From Ensifer sesbaniae (GTDB taxonomy: Bacteria; Pseudomonadota; Alphaproteobacteria; Rhizobiales; Rhizobiaceae): a stretch of DNA of 64,000 bases. Below the pieces are notes generated by a model, which had not been told where the DNA came from, searched no databases, and saw only the letters and a program-made list of their open reading frames with translations. A program made the translations under genes and the position numbers. Of the stretch, positions 47,322 to 54,954 are shown piece after piece. Each line of letters begins with the position of its first letter. The first letter of the stretch is position 1. Location of the stretch: the NCBI RefSeq assembly GCF_013283665.1, contig NZ_JABEKU010000001.1, positions 1,736,001 through 1,800,000 on the forward strand, read 5' to 3'.

Positions 47322-47344
47322 GGGAAGCGGGAGGCCCGCTTCCC
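47322..47344 (-). terminator. Intercistronic hairpin between aapJ and aapQ
   Basis: GGGAAGCGGG and CCCGCTTCCC form a perfect 10-bp stem with a 3-base loop. On the transcribed strand no U-run follows, so it likely acts as an attenuator or as a 3'-end stabiliser that keeps aapJ mRNA more abundant than aapQMP. Confidence 0.65.
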
Positions 47345-47362
47345 CTGTTGTATCAGATCGCC

Positions 47363-48388
47363 TTAGCGGACCGGCGGGGCATACTGGATGCCGCCCTTGT
47401 TCCACAGCGCATTGAGGCCGCGCTCGATCTTCAGCGGGCTGCCGGCGCCAATGTTGCGGTCAAAGACTTCACCGTAGTTGCCGACCGCCTTGATGACGTT
47501 CACGGCCCATTCGTTGGTCAGGCCGAGGTCGGTGCCGATCTTCGAGTCGGCCTCGACGCCGAGGAAGCGCTGGACATCCGGGTTGGTCGACTTCTTCATT
47601 TCTTCGACGTTCGCCTGGGTGATACCGAACTCTTCGGCCTGGATCAGGGCGTAGTGAACCCAGCTGACAATGTCGTACCACTGGTCGTCACCCTGGCGCA
47701 CGGCCGGGCCGAGCGGTTCCTTCGAGATGATTTCCGGCAGGATCATGTGATCATCCGGCTTGGAAAGCGTCAGGCGCAGCGAATAGAGGCCGGACTGGTC
47801 CGTCGTGTAGACGTCGCAACGGCCGGCGTCATAGGCGGCGTTGACCTCTTCGAGCTTTTCGAAGACGACCGGGTTGTACTGCAGGTTATTGGATTTGAAA
47901 TAGTCGGCAAGGTTGAGTTCGGTGGTGGTGCCGGTCTGCACGCAGACGGCCGCGCCCGAAAGCTCGAGGGCCGACTTGACGTTCAGGCTTTTGCGAACCA
48001 TGAAGCCCTGGCCGTCATAGTAGTTGACAGGGCGGAAGTTGAAGCCGAGCGCGGTGTCGCGGTTGATCGTCCACGTGGTGTTGCGGGCAAGAACGTCGAC
48101 CTCACCGGACTGCAGTGCCGGGAAGCGTTCCTTGGCCGAAGTGGGCGTGTACTTTACCTTGCTGCCATCCGCGAAGATCGCGGCGGCGATTGCCTTGCAG
48201 TAGTCAACGTCGAAACCGCTCCAGTTGCCCGAAGCATCCGGTGCCGCGAAGCCGGCAAGGCCGGTGTTCACGCCGCACTGGACAAAGCCCTTGGCCTTCA
48301 CGTCGTCAAGGGTAGCGCCCGAAGCCGCCTGTGTGCCAATCCCCATGACAGCAGCGCCAACGAGAGCTGTCAGAATTCTTCTTGCCAT
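47363..48388 (-). CDS. aapJ: General L-amino acid-binding protein AapJ
   Basis: The 341-residue periplasmic solute-binding protein of family 3 has a signal peptide (residues 1-24, cleavage near ASG-ATL). Its two-lobe pattern includes GVNTGLAGFAAPDASGNWSGFDVDYC and a conserved C-terminal lobe ending with YGEVFDRNIGAGSPLKI. It delivers many L-amino acids to AapQMP. It is the first gene of the operon, with its promoter in the long gap shared with metC. Confidence 0.96.
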   Translation of the reverse strand: MARRILTALVGAAVMGIGTQAASGATLDDVKAKGFVQCGVNTGLAGFAAPDASGNWSGFDVDYCKAIAAAIFADGSKVKYTPTSAKERFPALQSGEVDVLARNTTWTINRDTALGFNFRPVNYYDGQGFMVRKSLNVKSALELSGAAVCVQTGTTTELNLADYFKSNNLQYNPVVFEKLEEVNAAYDAGRCDVYTTDQSGLYSLRLTLSKPDDHMILPEIISKEPLGPAVRQGDDQWYDIVSWVHYALIQAEEFGITQANVEEMKKSTNPDVQRFLGVEADSKIGTDLGLTNEWAVNVIKAVGNYGEVFDRNIGAGSPLKIERGLNALWNKGGIQYAPPVR

Positions 48389-48727
48389 TTTTAGAACCTT
48401 TTTCTGTTGTCGTTAGTTCCCGTCTGCACCGGCGCCTCTTCCGGCGCGTGCAGTCTCCGCCACCCTCCTGGCGCGAGCACAGGCTATCTCATGCTCAAAT
48501 TCCATGAGGGTCAAGAGAGGCTGCCGATTTTCTGATTTTGCATGTGAAAAACTCGAAACAAGCCAGAAAGTTAGGCAGTTTTTGGAGGAAGCGAGCGGGC
48601 GCTGGGCGAAAAATCGCCAAATGCCCGCCAATAACTGCCAAAACGACACTCCATGATTTTTGCCACTTGACCGCAGTTGTAGCTCATTCGAAGAGTTTCT
48701 CATTCGAAATCAGAAGCGGAACATGCA
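48389..48727. other. Divergent aapJ/metC intergenic region
   Basis: This 339-base AT-richer gap separates the start of aapJ (minus) and of metC (plus). Besides the structured element at 48574-48639 I find no open frame or known riboswitch. No sigma54 consensus (GG-N10-GC type with TGGCAC/TTGC) was seen on either strand. Both promoters must lie here. Confidence 0.6.
48574..48639 (+). promoter_or_regulatory. Nested three-stem structure in the metC leader (candidate regulatory RNA)
   Basis: Three perfectly paired segments are nested. GGCAGTT (48574-48580) pairs with AACTGCC (48633-48639), GCGGGC (48595-48600) with GCCCGC (48623-48628), and GGCGA (48605-48609) with TCGCC (48614-48618) around AAAA. 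Internal loops of 14/4 and 4/4 bases separate them. It lies about 90-155 bases upstream of metC, so it could be part of its 5' leader, a small RNA, or a folded aapJ upstream region. It does not resemble SAM-I or SAM-II riboswitches. Confidence 0.4.
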
Positions 48728-49918
48728 ATGGCAGACAGCGGCAATGTGAATGGCAAGAGGGGCATCAACACCCGTCTCGCTCATAGCGGCAACAATCCCT
48801 CCGACTATTTCGGCTTCGTCAATCCGCCGGTGGTGCACGCATCCACCGTGCTGTTTCCCAATGCGAAGACGATGGAAACGCGCGCACAGAGATACACCTA
48901 CGGGACGCGCGGAACGCCGACTACGGATGCGCTTTGCGACGCGATCAACGAGCTCGAAGGTTCCGCCGGGACGATCCTGGTGCCCTCGGGTCTGGCTGCG
49001 GTGACGGTGCCGTTCCTCGCTTACCTTTCGGCGGGCGACCACGCACTGGTCGTCGATTCGGTCTATTTCCCGACGCGCCACTTCTGCGACACGATGCTGA
49101 CGCGTCTCGGCGTCACCGTCGAGTATTACGATCCGATGATTGGTGCGGGTATCGAATCGCTGATCCGCCCGAACACGCGACTGGTACACACCGAAGCGCC
49201 GGGCTCGAACACGTTCGAGATGCAGGACATCCGCGCGATTGCCACCGCCGCCCATCGCCACGGCTGCGTCGTCACCATGGACAACACCTGGGCGACGCCG
49301 GTCTATTTCAAGCCGCTTGATCATGGTGTCGACGTATCGATCCATGCGGCCACCAAATATCCTTCAGGGCACTCGGACGTGCTTTTCGGCACCGTGTCGG
49401 CAAACGCTGCGCATTGGCCGGCATTGACGGAGGCGATGGTCACCCTTGGCGTCTGTGTCTCGCCGGACGATAGCTATCAGATCCTGCGCGGCCTCAGAAC
49501 CATGGGCATCCGTCTCGAACGCCATCAGGAAAGTGCGCTGACGCTGGCGAAATGGCTCGAAACGCGGGACGAAGTCGCGCGCGTACTGCATCCGGCGCTG
49601 CCGAGCTTCCCGGGCCACGAACTCTGGAAGCGTGATTTTAGCGGCGCGAGCGGCATCTTCTCCTTTGTCCTCAAGGCGGAAAGCCCTGATCGGTTCAAGG
49701 CCAAGGCGCACGCTTTCCTCGACGCGCTGAAGCTCTTCGGGTTGGGGTACTCCTGGGGCGGGTTCGAAAGTCTCGCCGTTCACGTTGGCCTGGGAGATCG
49801 CAAGGTCGCGTTGGCGCCGACGGAAGGGCCGGTCATCCGCCTGCAGATCGGCCTCGAGGATGTGCCGGATATCCGCCGCGACATCGAGGCGGGATTGGCG
49901 GCGGCGAACGCCGTCTGA
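48728..49918 (+). CDS. metC: Cystathionine beta-lyase
   Basis: The 396-residue PLP enzyme cleaves cystathionine to homocysteine in methionine synthesis. It has YGTRGTPTTDAL, the PLP-contact region MDNTWATPVYFKPLDHG and the Schiff-base lysine in ATKYPSGHSDVLFG (about residue 217). The family (Cys/Met PLP enzymes) includes lyases and synthases; the YGTRGTPTTDAL form fits MetC. A GGAAC-type site precedes the ATG. It is transcribed divergently from aapJ. Confidence 0.92.
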   Translation: MADSGNVNGKRGINTRLAHSGNNPSDYFGFVNPPVVHASTVLFPNAKTMETRAQRYTYGTRGTPTTDALCDAINELEGSAGTILVPSGLAAVTVPFLAYLSAGDHALVVDSVYFPTRHFCDTMLTRLGVTVEYYDPMIGAGIESLIRPNTRLVHTEAPGSNTFEMQDIRAIATAAHRHGCVVTMDNTWATPVYFKPLDHGVDVSIHAATKYPSGHSDVLFGTVSANAAHWPALTEAMVTLGVCVSPDDSYQILRGLRTMGIRLERHQESALTLAKWLETRDEVARVLHPALPSFPGHELWKRDFSGASGIFSFVLKAESPDRFKAKAHAFLDALKLFGLGYSWGGFESLAVHVGLGDRKVALAPTEGPVIRLQIGLEDVPDIRRDIEAGLAAANAV

Positions 49919-49926
49919 CGAAAAAG

Positions 49927-49955
49927 AGGCGCCGCGACCACTGGCGGCGCCTTGC
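49927..49955 (+). terminator. Hairpin after metC
   Basis: AGGCGCCGC and GCGGCGCCT pair perfectly around an 8-base loop; only TTGCC follows, so it may be a weak terminator, possibly serving the converging FAD-monooxygenase transcript as well (AAAAAG lies on the other side). Confidence 0.6.
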
Positions 49956-50095
49956 CGGCATCGATTATCGAAGGCTCAGCGCCGCAGGGCGCGCGTCTTG
50001 TCGGGCGCGCAAAGGTCGCCGTCGTGCGTTGGTTTGCTGCCTGTCTTCGCTCTCAAATCGCGGTCGATTTAAGAAGACATGCAGCAGCGTCGGAA

Positions 50096-51262
50096 CTAGG
50101 GCCGTTGGGCGCCGTAGCCGTAGAGCCAGTCGAGGTCGGCGGCGAGCGCGTCCGGTCCCTTGAGTTTCAGGACGATGTCGCGGCCGAGGCGTAAAGGCCC
50201 CCGGGCATGGTAGGCGAAGTGATTGAATGCCGCGCGCCGGCGAACCCGGGCGATGCGTGGTCGGCGCCTCGCTTCGAATGTCGCCAGCGCCAATGGGACA
50301 TCGGTGCCGGTGGCCAGGCAGTCGGAAAGCTCGAAGGCGTCCTCGATTGCCATGGCTGCGCCCTGTGCCGCAAAAGGCGTCATTGCATGGGCCGCATCCC
50401 CGATCAGCACGGTCCTTCGCCCGTCTTGCCAAGCGCCATCGTCCACGGTGCACAATGGCCAATAGGTGGGAGCCGTAGCCTTTTCGAGCAGCGAGCGAAT
50501 GCCTGCATTCCAGCGCGAGAATGCATTCAGGCAATCCTGGCGCCGCTCGTCCGAATCCTTGCCGACCCAGACGGCGTCGGTCTCCTTGCCCTCGATGATC
50601 GCGACGAGATTGAAGCCGTCAACTTCCCGCAACGGATAAGCGACGAGATGGGCGCGAGGACCGAGGAACGCCGTCACCTGGTTCGGTTGGAGGAGGCCCG
50701 CGGCCGTGTCGCGCGTGAGCGTCATGCGCCAGGCGACGTTGCCCGAGAAGCTTACGCGGCCGGCACCGGGTACGCTGTTGCGCAATCGCGACCAGATCCC
50801 GTCGGCGCCGACGATGATGTCCGGGCGGCGCCCCGTCAGTCTTTCAATCGTCTGCTCATCGGGAGCATCGATCTGATGCCCAAGCTGCAGGCGGCAGCTA
50901 GACTCGGCCTCGACTGCGGAAAGCAGGACCTTCTGCAGGCTGGCGCGATGCATGACGGCATAGGGGGCATGCCAGCGGCGGCGGGCGAAAGCGCCAGCCG
51001 ATACGCTGGCCAGAGGGCTCAGGGTTACGCCGTCGACCAGGCCGATGTGCTCGGGCTCGCTCCAGCAGCGTTCGAGCTTCGCGAGGAGGCCGAGCTTGAT
51101 GAGGATGCGCGAGGCGTTCGGTGACAGCTGCAGGCCGGCGCCGACTTCGGTCAGTGCCTCGGCCCGCTCGATGATGTCGACCTCGAAGCCGCGGCGGGCG
51201 AGGCACAAGGCGGCCGCAAGCCCGCCGATACCGGCGCCGATGATCGCGACAGCGCGCGACAT
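50096..51262 (-). CDS. FAD-dependent monooxygenase
   Basis: The 388-residue group A flavoprotein hydroxylase has the ADP-binding GxGxxG as IIGAGIGGLAAALCL (residues 7-20), the DG motif VGADGIWSRLR (about 155) and the GD motif GDAAHAMTPFAAQGA (about 287). It resembles salicylate hydroxylase and related aromatic monooxygenases (including UbiH-type), but the substrate pocket cannot be judged from sequence. It is nine bases upstream of a zinc-finger gene's end on the same strand. Confidence 0.85.
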   Translation of the reverse strand: MSRAVAIIGAGIGGLAAALCLARRGFEVDIIERAEALTEVGAGLQLSPNASRILIKLGLLAKLERCWSEPEHIGLVDGVTLSPLASVSAGAFARRRWHAPYAVMHRASLQKVLLSAVEAESSCRLQLGHQIDAPDEQTIERLTGRRPDIIVGADGIWSRLRNSVPGAGRVSFSGNVAWRMTLTRDTAAGLLQPNQVTAFLGPRAHLVAYPLREVDGFNLVAIIEGKETDAVWVGKDSDERRQDCLNAFSRWNAGIRSLLEKATAPTYWPLCTVDDGAWQDGRRTVLIGDAAHAMTPFAAQGAAMAIEDAFELSDCLATGTDVPLALATFEARRRPRIARVRRRAAFNHFAYHARGPLRLGRDIVLKLKGPDALAADLDWLYGYGAQRP

Positions 51263-51271
51263 CGTGGCGTG

Positions 51272-51517
51272 TCAGGCGGCTTTGTGGGCGAAGAGGCAGC
51301 CGGGCGGATTGGTTTCCGTCGCTTTCAGCTTCGGATTGTAGCGATAGAGCGTGGAGCAGTAGGAGCAGACCTTCTCGTTGTCGTCGCCCATATCGATGAA
51401 GATGTGCGGGTGATCGTACGGAATGGACGCGCCGGTGCACATGAATTCCTTGACGCCGATTTCGATTGCCTGATGTCCGCCGTCGTTCTGGAAGTGCGGG
51501 ATGCTGTGGCCGGCCAT
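51272..51517 (-). CDS. Small zinc-finger protein (zf-CHCC family)
   Basis: The 81-residue protein has the CHCC zinc site: Cys27 (EFMCTGA), His37 (DHPHIF), Cys51 and Cys54 (VCSYCSTLYRY). This is the family of the mitochondrial complex I subunit NDUFS6, conserved in alphaproteobacteria, so a role with respiratory complex I is plausible. The true start is ATG 51517; the longer antisense extension is spurious. It precedes the FAD monooxygenase on the minus strand and faces the alpha/beta hydrolase gene. Confidence 0.9.
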   Translation of the reverse strand: MAGHSIPHFQNDGGHQAIEIGVKEFMCTGASIPYDHPHIFIDMGDDNEKVCSYCSTLYRYNPKLKATETNPPGCLFAHKAA

Positions 51518-51685
51518 GTCATGCTCCGATGAATGCAAGTCTGAAAGTTGCCGGCACCATAGTGAGCTTTGGTGCAAAAGTGTAGCGGCAAACACGCCGC
51601 AGCTGTGGTTTTTACCGGGGCGGGGTTTCACTCGCCAGGGCGACGAACTAGGTTGCGCCGGATCGATACCCCTAGGATGATAAAG

Positions 51686-52492
51686 ATGGATCTCAATCCG
51701 CCGCCGTTTTCCCGCTTTACCCACGAGGGCCTGGAGATCGCCTTCTTCGACGAAGGTGATCCAGCCGGCGCACCCATTCTGCTCATTCACGGGTTTGCCT
51801 CGAGCGCCAACGTCAACTGGGTGTTCCCGGGCTGGCTGAAGACGCTGGGCGATGCCGGTTACCGGGTAATTGCGCTCGACAATCGAGGGCACGGCGTCAG
51901 CAGCAAACCCTATGATCCAGCACTCTATCATCCACAGCAGATGGCGGGCGACGCCGTAGCGCTTCTGGGGCATCTCGGCATCGCCGAAGCGCATGTGATG
52001 GGCTACTCAATGGGCGCGCGCATCTCCGCATTCCTGGCGCTCGCACATCCCCACCGGGTGCGCTCGCTGATCTTCGGCGGCCTCGGCATCGGCATGGTGA
52101 CAGGGGTAGGGGATTGGGACCCGATCGCCGATGCCCTGGTGGCGCCCTCTCTGGAGGTCGTGACCCATGCGCGCGGCCGCATGTTCCGCGCCTTTGCCGA
52201 CCAGACCAAAAGCGACAGGCAGGCGCTTGCGGCCTGTATCTCGACATCCCGTGATCTGCTGACGGCCGAGGACATGGGGCGCATCGACATGCCCACCCTG
52301 ATCGGTGTCGGGACGAAGGACGACATTGCCGGCTCGCCGCAGGAACTGGCGGCACTGATGCCCAATGCGCGTGCGCTTGATATTCCGGGCCGGGACCATA
52401 TGCTCGCGGTTGGTGATCGGGTATTCAAGAAGGCCGTGCTCGAGTTCCTCGAAGAAGTGGGCGGAGAGCACCGTACGCTTGCCCGCTCCTGA
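51686..52492 (+). CDS. Alpha/beta-fold hydrolase
   Basis: The 268-residue enzyme has the oxyanion motif LLIHGFAS (about residue 35), the nucleophile elbow MGYSMGARISAFLAL (Ser about 103), a catalytic Asp candidate in GTKDDIAG (about 219) and His in GRDHMLAVG (about 242), a complete catalytic triad. The substrate is unknown. ATG 51686 is favoured by AGGAT spaced nine bases; another ATG at 51677 is in frame. It is divergent from the zinc-finger gene. Confidence 0.88.
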   Translation: MDLNPPPFSRFTHEGLEIAFFDEGDPAGAPILLIHGFASSANVNWVFPGWLKTLGDAGYRVIALDNRGHGVSSKPYDPALYHPQQMAGDAVALLGHLGIAEAHVMGYSMGARISAFLALAHPHRVRSLIFGGLGIGMVTGVGDWDPIADALVAPSLEVVTHARGRMFRAFADQTKSDRQALAACISTSRDLLTAEDMGRIDMPTLIGVGTKDDIAGSPQELAALMPNARALDIPGRDHMLAVGDRVFKKAVLEFLEEVGGEHRTLARS

Positions 52493-52587
52493 GCCGCTCG
52501 ACCGAGAGTGGAACTGGGGCCGGGCCATTTAAGTCATGTCGGATTTCCCCTATAGTGACTGTAGGACGGACAGGAAGGAGAGCGACG

Positions 52588-53415
52588 ATGGTCGCCAAGA
52601 CCGAACTTCGCCAGACGGAAGCGTTGAAGGTGATGGACCCGATCTGGAACAGCCTGCGTGAGGAAGCCCGCGTGGCAGCCGAGCAGGACCCGATGCTTGC
52701 GGCCTTCCTCTATTCGACGGTGGTCAATCAGCACTCGCTCGAAGAAAGTGTGATCTATCGCATTTGCGAGAGGTTGGATCATCCCGACCTCCAGGCGAAC
52801 CTTTTGCGACAGACCTTCTCGGAGATGCTCGAGGATTGGCCGGAATGGGGCGCCATTCTGCGCGTCGATATCCAGGCGGTCTATGACCGCGATCCCGCCT
52901 GCACCCGCTTCATCGAGCCAGTGCTCTATTTCAAGGGCTTCCACGCCATCCAGACGCACCGCCTTGCCCATTGGCTCTTGAAGCGCGGCCGCAAGGATTT
53001 CGCCTTCTATCTGCAGAGCCGTTCGTCGAGCGTCTTCCAGACGGACATCAACCCGGCCGCCCGTATTGGCCGCGGTATCTTCCTTGACCACGCCACCGGT
53101 CTCGTCGTCGGCGAGACGGCCGTGATCGGCGACAATGTCTCTATCCTGCACGGCGTGACACTCGGCGGCACGGGCAAGGAAGGCAGCGATCGCCATCCCA
53201 AGATCGCCGATGGAGTCCTGATCGGCGCCGGCGCCAAGATTCTCGGCAATATCCATATCGGCCACTGCTCGCGCATCGCCGCTGGCTCCGTCGTGTTGAA
53301 ACCGGTACCGCCGAAAACGACGGTCGCAGGCGTGCCGGCGAAGGTGGTGGGCGAGGCCGGTTGCTCCGAGCCGTCGCGTCAGATGGACCAGATCCTGAGC
53401 AGCTTCGATATCTGA
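52588..53415 (+). CDS. cysE: Serine O-acetyltransferase
   Basis: The 275-residue enzyme acetylates L-serine, the first step of cysteine synthesis. It has the all-helical N-terminal SATase domain (DPIWNSLREEARVAAEQDPMLA) and a left-handed beta-helix of hexapeptide repeats with HATGLVVGE and HGVTLGGTGKEGSDRHPKI. The C-terminal DQILSSFDI tail ends in Ile, as needed to bind O-acetylserine sulfhydrylase. AAGGAGAGC precedes ATG 52588. Sulfide from the CysI pathway upstream feeds the same product. Confidence 0.96.
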   Translation: MVAKTELRQTEALKVMDPIWNSLREEARVAAEQDPMLAAFLYSTVVNQHSLEESVIYRICERLDHPDLQANLLRQTFSEMLEDWPEWGAILRVDIQAVYDRDPACTRFIEPVLYFKGFHAIQTHRLAHWLLKRGRKDFAFYLQSRSSSVFQTDINPAARIGRGIFLDHATGLVVGETAVIGDNVSILHGVTLGGTGKEGSDRHPKIADGVLIGAGAKILGNIHIGHCSRIAAGSVVLKPVPPKTTVAGVPAKVVGEAGCSEPSRQMDQILSSFDI

Positions 53416-53515
53416 ACACACGGGAACCGGTGCGTAAGCCTCTTTCGAGGGGTTTACACCCGGCGATGCAGCGTGCGAGAAGCGCCGCACAGATAAACGG
53501 CTACGGAGACGTGTT

Positions 53516-53719
53516 TTGAAGCCCGAAGAAATCCGCAAGCTTGAAGCTTATTTCAAGCGCACCTTCAACCAGCAGATGGTCGTCAAGGCTCGCCCGAAGA
53601 AGGACGAGTCCGCTGAGGTCTATCTCGGTGACGAGTTCCTCGGTGTCGTTTTCCGCGATGAGGAAGATGGCGAGCTTTCCTACAACTTCTCCATGGCGAT
53701 CCTCGACATCGACCTCTAA
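53516..53719 (+). CDS. DUF3126 domain protein
   Basis: The 67-residue acidic-basic protein (KPEEIRKLEAYFKRTFN, VYLGDEFLGVVFRDEEDGE, SYNFSMAILDIDL) matches DUF3126, a small family conserved beside cysE in Rhizobiales. It starts at TTG (53516), with GGAG 9-12 bases upstream; no ATG or GTG is in frame. Function is unknown. It has its own terminator. Confidence 0.88.
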   Translation: MKPEEIRKLEAYFKRTFNQQMVVKARPKKDESAEVYLGDEFLGVVFRDEEDGELSYNFSMAILDIDL

Positions 53720-53746
53720 GTCCTGACGACGGACGACAAAGTAGCG

Positions 53747-53786
53747 AGCCCCGAAAATCCCCGCGATTTTTGGGGCTTATTGTTTC
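53747..53786 (+). terminator. Intrinsic terminator after the DUF3126 gene
   Basis: AGCCCCGAAAAT pairs with ATTTTTGGGGCT (one G-T wobble) around CCCCGCG and is followed by TATTGTTTCT. Confidence 0.8.
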
Positions 53787-53914
53787 TGATGAAGCCTTGA
53801 TGTCGTTTTGGGCAATTGCTCGCGGCATTCATCTTCCGTCTTCGGCAAAGATCGAAGGAAATTTTACGCTCGACGGCATTTCTTCATCAAGTTGTTGCAT
53901 CCGTTGTATTTTAT

Positions 53915-53954
53915 TGCGTTGCACACTCGTCTTGACTTTTTGTGCAGTGCACAT
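53915..53954 (+). promoter_or_regulatory. Two PhaR-like sites in the phasin promoter
   Basis: TGCGTTGCACAC (53915-53926) and TGCAGTGCACAT (53943-53954) each match 11 of 12 positions of the PhaR motif TGCRNYGCASMA reported for Bradyrhizobium (recalled from memory). The second lies within the palindrome TGTGCAGTGCACA. TTGACT (53932-53937), a good -35, lies between them, so a bound repressor would block RNA polymerase. PhaR represses phasin genes until PHB granules titrate it. Confidence 0.6.
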
Positions 53955-53997
53955 AAACTGAAGCCTCCAGATCAGGCCGTCACTAAGGAGACACCCG

Positions 53998-54354
53998 ATG
54001 TTCAACTTCGATGATGCAAACAAGAAGAGCAAAGAAGCCATTGATGTGGCTGTAAAGAGCTATTCCGCCTGGACCAAGGGTCTCCAGGCTATCGCGACCG
54101 AAGCCGCCGACTATTCCAAGAAGTCCTTCGAAGAAGGCGTTGCGCACGTCGAGAAGCTGTCGGCCACCAAGAGTGTCGAAGCTGCTTTCGAACTGCAGAC
54201 CAACTACATCAAGTCGAGCTACGAAGGCTTCGTCGCCGAGGCTACGAAGATCGGCGAAATGTACGCCGATCTCGCCAAGGATGCTTACAAGCCCTACGAA
54301 GCGCCGGTTGCCAAGGCAACGGCAGCAGTCAAGGCCGCCGCTGCCGCCGCCTGA
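53998..54354 (+). CDS. Phasin (polyhydroxybutyrate granule-associated protein)
   Basis: The 118-residue helical protein matches the phasin_2 family (FDDANKKSKEAIDVAVKSYSAWTKGLQAIATEAADYSKKSFEEG; quoted stretch begins at residue 3 and is described by parts: SAWTKGLQAIA, AADYSKKSFEEG). It coats polyhydroxybutyrate granules and controls their number and size. The C-terminus is Ala-rich. The promoter carries PhaR-like sites; a strong terminator follows. Rhizobia often have two phasin genes; I do not assign phaP1 or phaP2. Confidence 0.92.
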   Translation: MFNFDDANKKSKEAIDVAVKSYSAWTKGLQAIATEAADYSKKSFEEGVAHVEKLSATKSVEAAFELQTNYIKSSYEGFVAEATKIGEMYADLAKDAYKPYEAPVAKATAAVKAAAAAA

Positions 54355-54377
54355 TCGCTGAGCACACAAGTTTATCG

Positions 54378-54418
54378 AGGGCCGGTCGCAGCAATTGCGA
54401 CCGGCCCTTTTGTTTTCT
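54378..54418 (+). terminator. Intrinsic terminator after the phasin gene
   Basis: AGGGCCGGTCGCA and TGCGACCGGCCCT form a perfect 13-bp stem with a 5-base loop, followed by TTTGTTTTC. Confidence 0.92.
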
Positions 54419-54591
54419 CGCTTTTGCTGTGAGCGGCCCGAAGAAAGTTGATCAATCTTGCGCGCGCTCGTGCGATTATGATTGCAGTGCGTTGGTTCGG
54501 TCTTAAAATCTGGAAACGAACCATTAGATAAAGGGCAAGCACGCTGCGGCCGTGTTCAATGGGGTCGCTGCTGTACAAGGAACTGACAAGA

Positions 54592-54945
54592 ATGATCGCC
54601 ATGCCGGTCCGGATGCAGCAAGGTAGCGATGACGAGGGAAACGGCAACAACCGCAGCACGTCCGTCATCACGCGTACCAAGCCGAAGACCAAAAAGCCGA
54701 GTTTGTATCGTGTTCTGCTTTTGAATGACGATTACACGCCGATGGAGTTTGTCATCCACATTCTGGAGCGCTTCTTTCAGAAGGACCCGGAAGAGGCGAC
54801 CCGTATCATGCTCCACGTCCACAATCACGGCGTCGGAGAGTGCGGCGTCTTCACCTATGAGGTCGCCGAAACCAAGGTGACGCAGGTGATGGATTTTGCC
54901 AGGCAGCATCAGCATCCGTTGCAATGCGTCATGGAAAAGAAATGA
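54592..54945 (+). CDS. clpS: ATP-dependent Clp protease adaptor ClpS
   Basis: The 117-residue adaptor delivers N-degron substrates to ClpAP. The core [18 protein letters not shown] (about residues 38-55) includes the [10 protein letters not shown] signature that binds N-terminal Leu/Phe/Tyr/Trp, and the later [19 protein letters not shown]. The start at 54592 has AAGGA 10 bases ahead; the longer in-frame start at 54559 has no such site. It precedes clpA by nine bases, as usual. Confidence 0.95.
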   Translation: MIAMPVRMQQGSDDEGNGNNRSTSVITRTKPKTKKPSLYRVLLLNDDYTPMEFVIHILERFFQKDPEEATRIMLHVHNHGVGECGVFTYEVAETKVTQVMDFARQHQHPLQCVMEKK

Positions 54946-54954
54946 GGAACTAAC

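Noticed and set aside
48541-48727. SAM-II riboswitch upstream of metC
   Set aside because: The conserved SAM-II pseudoknot sequence is not present; the nested stems are a different shape.
48389-48727. Sigma54 promoter for aapJ or metC
   Set aside because: No TGGCAC-N5-TTGC match was found on either strand.
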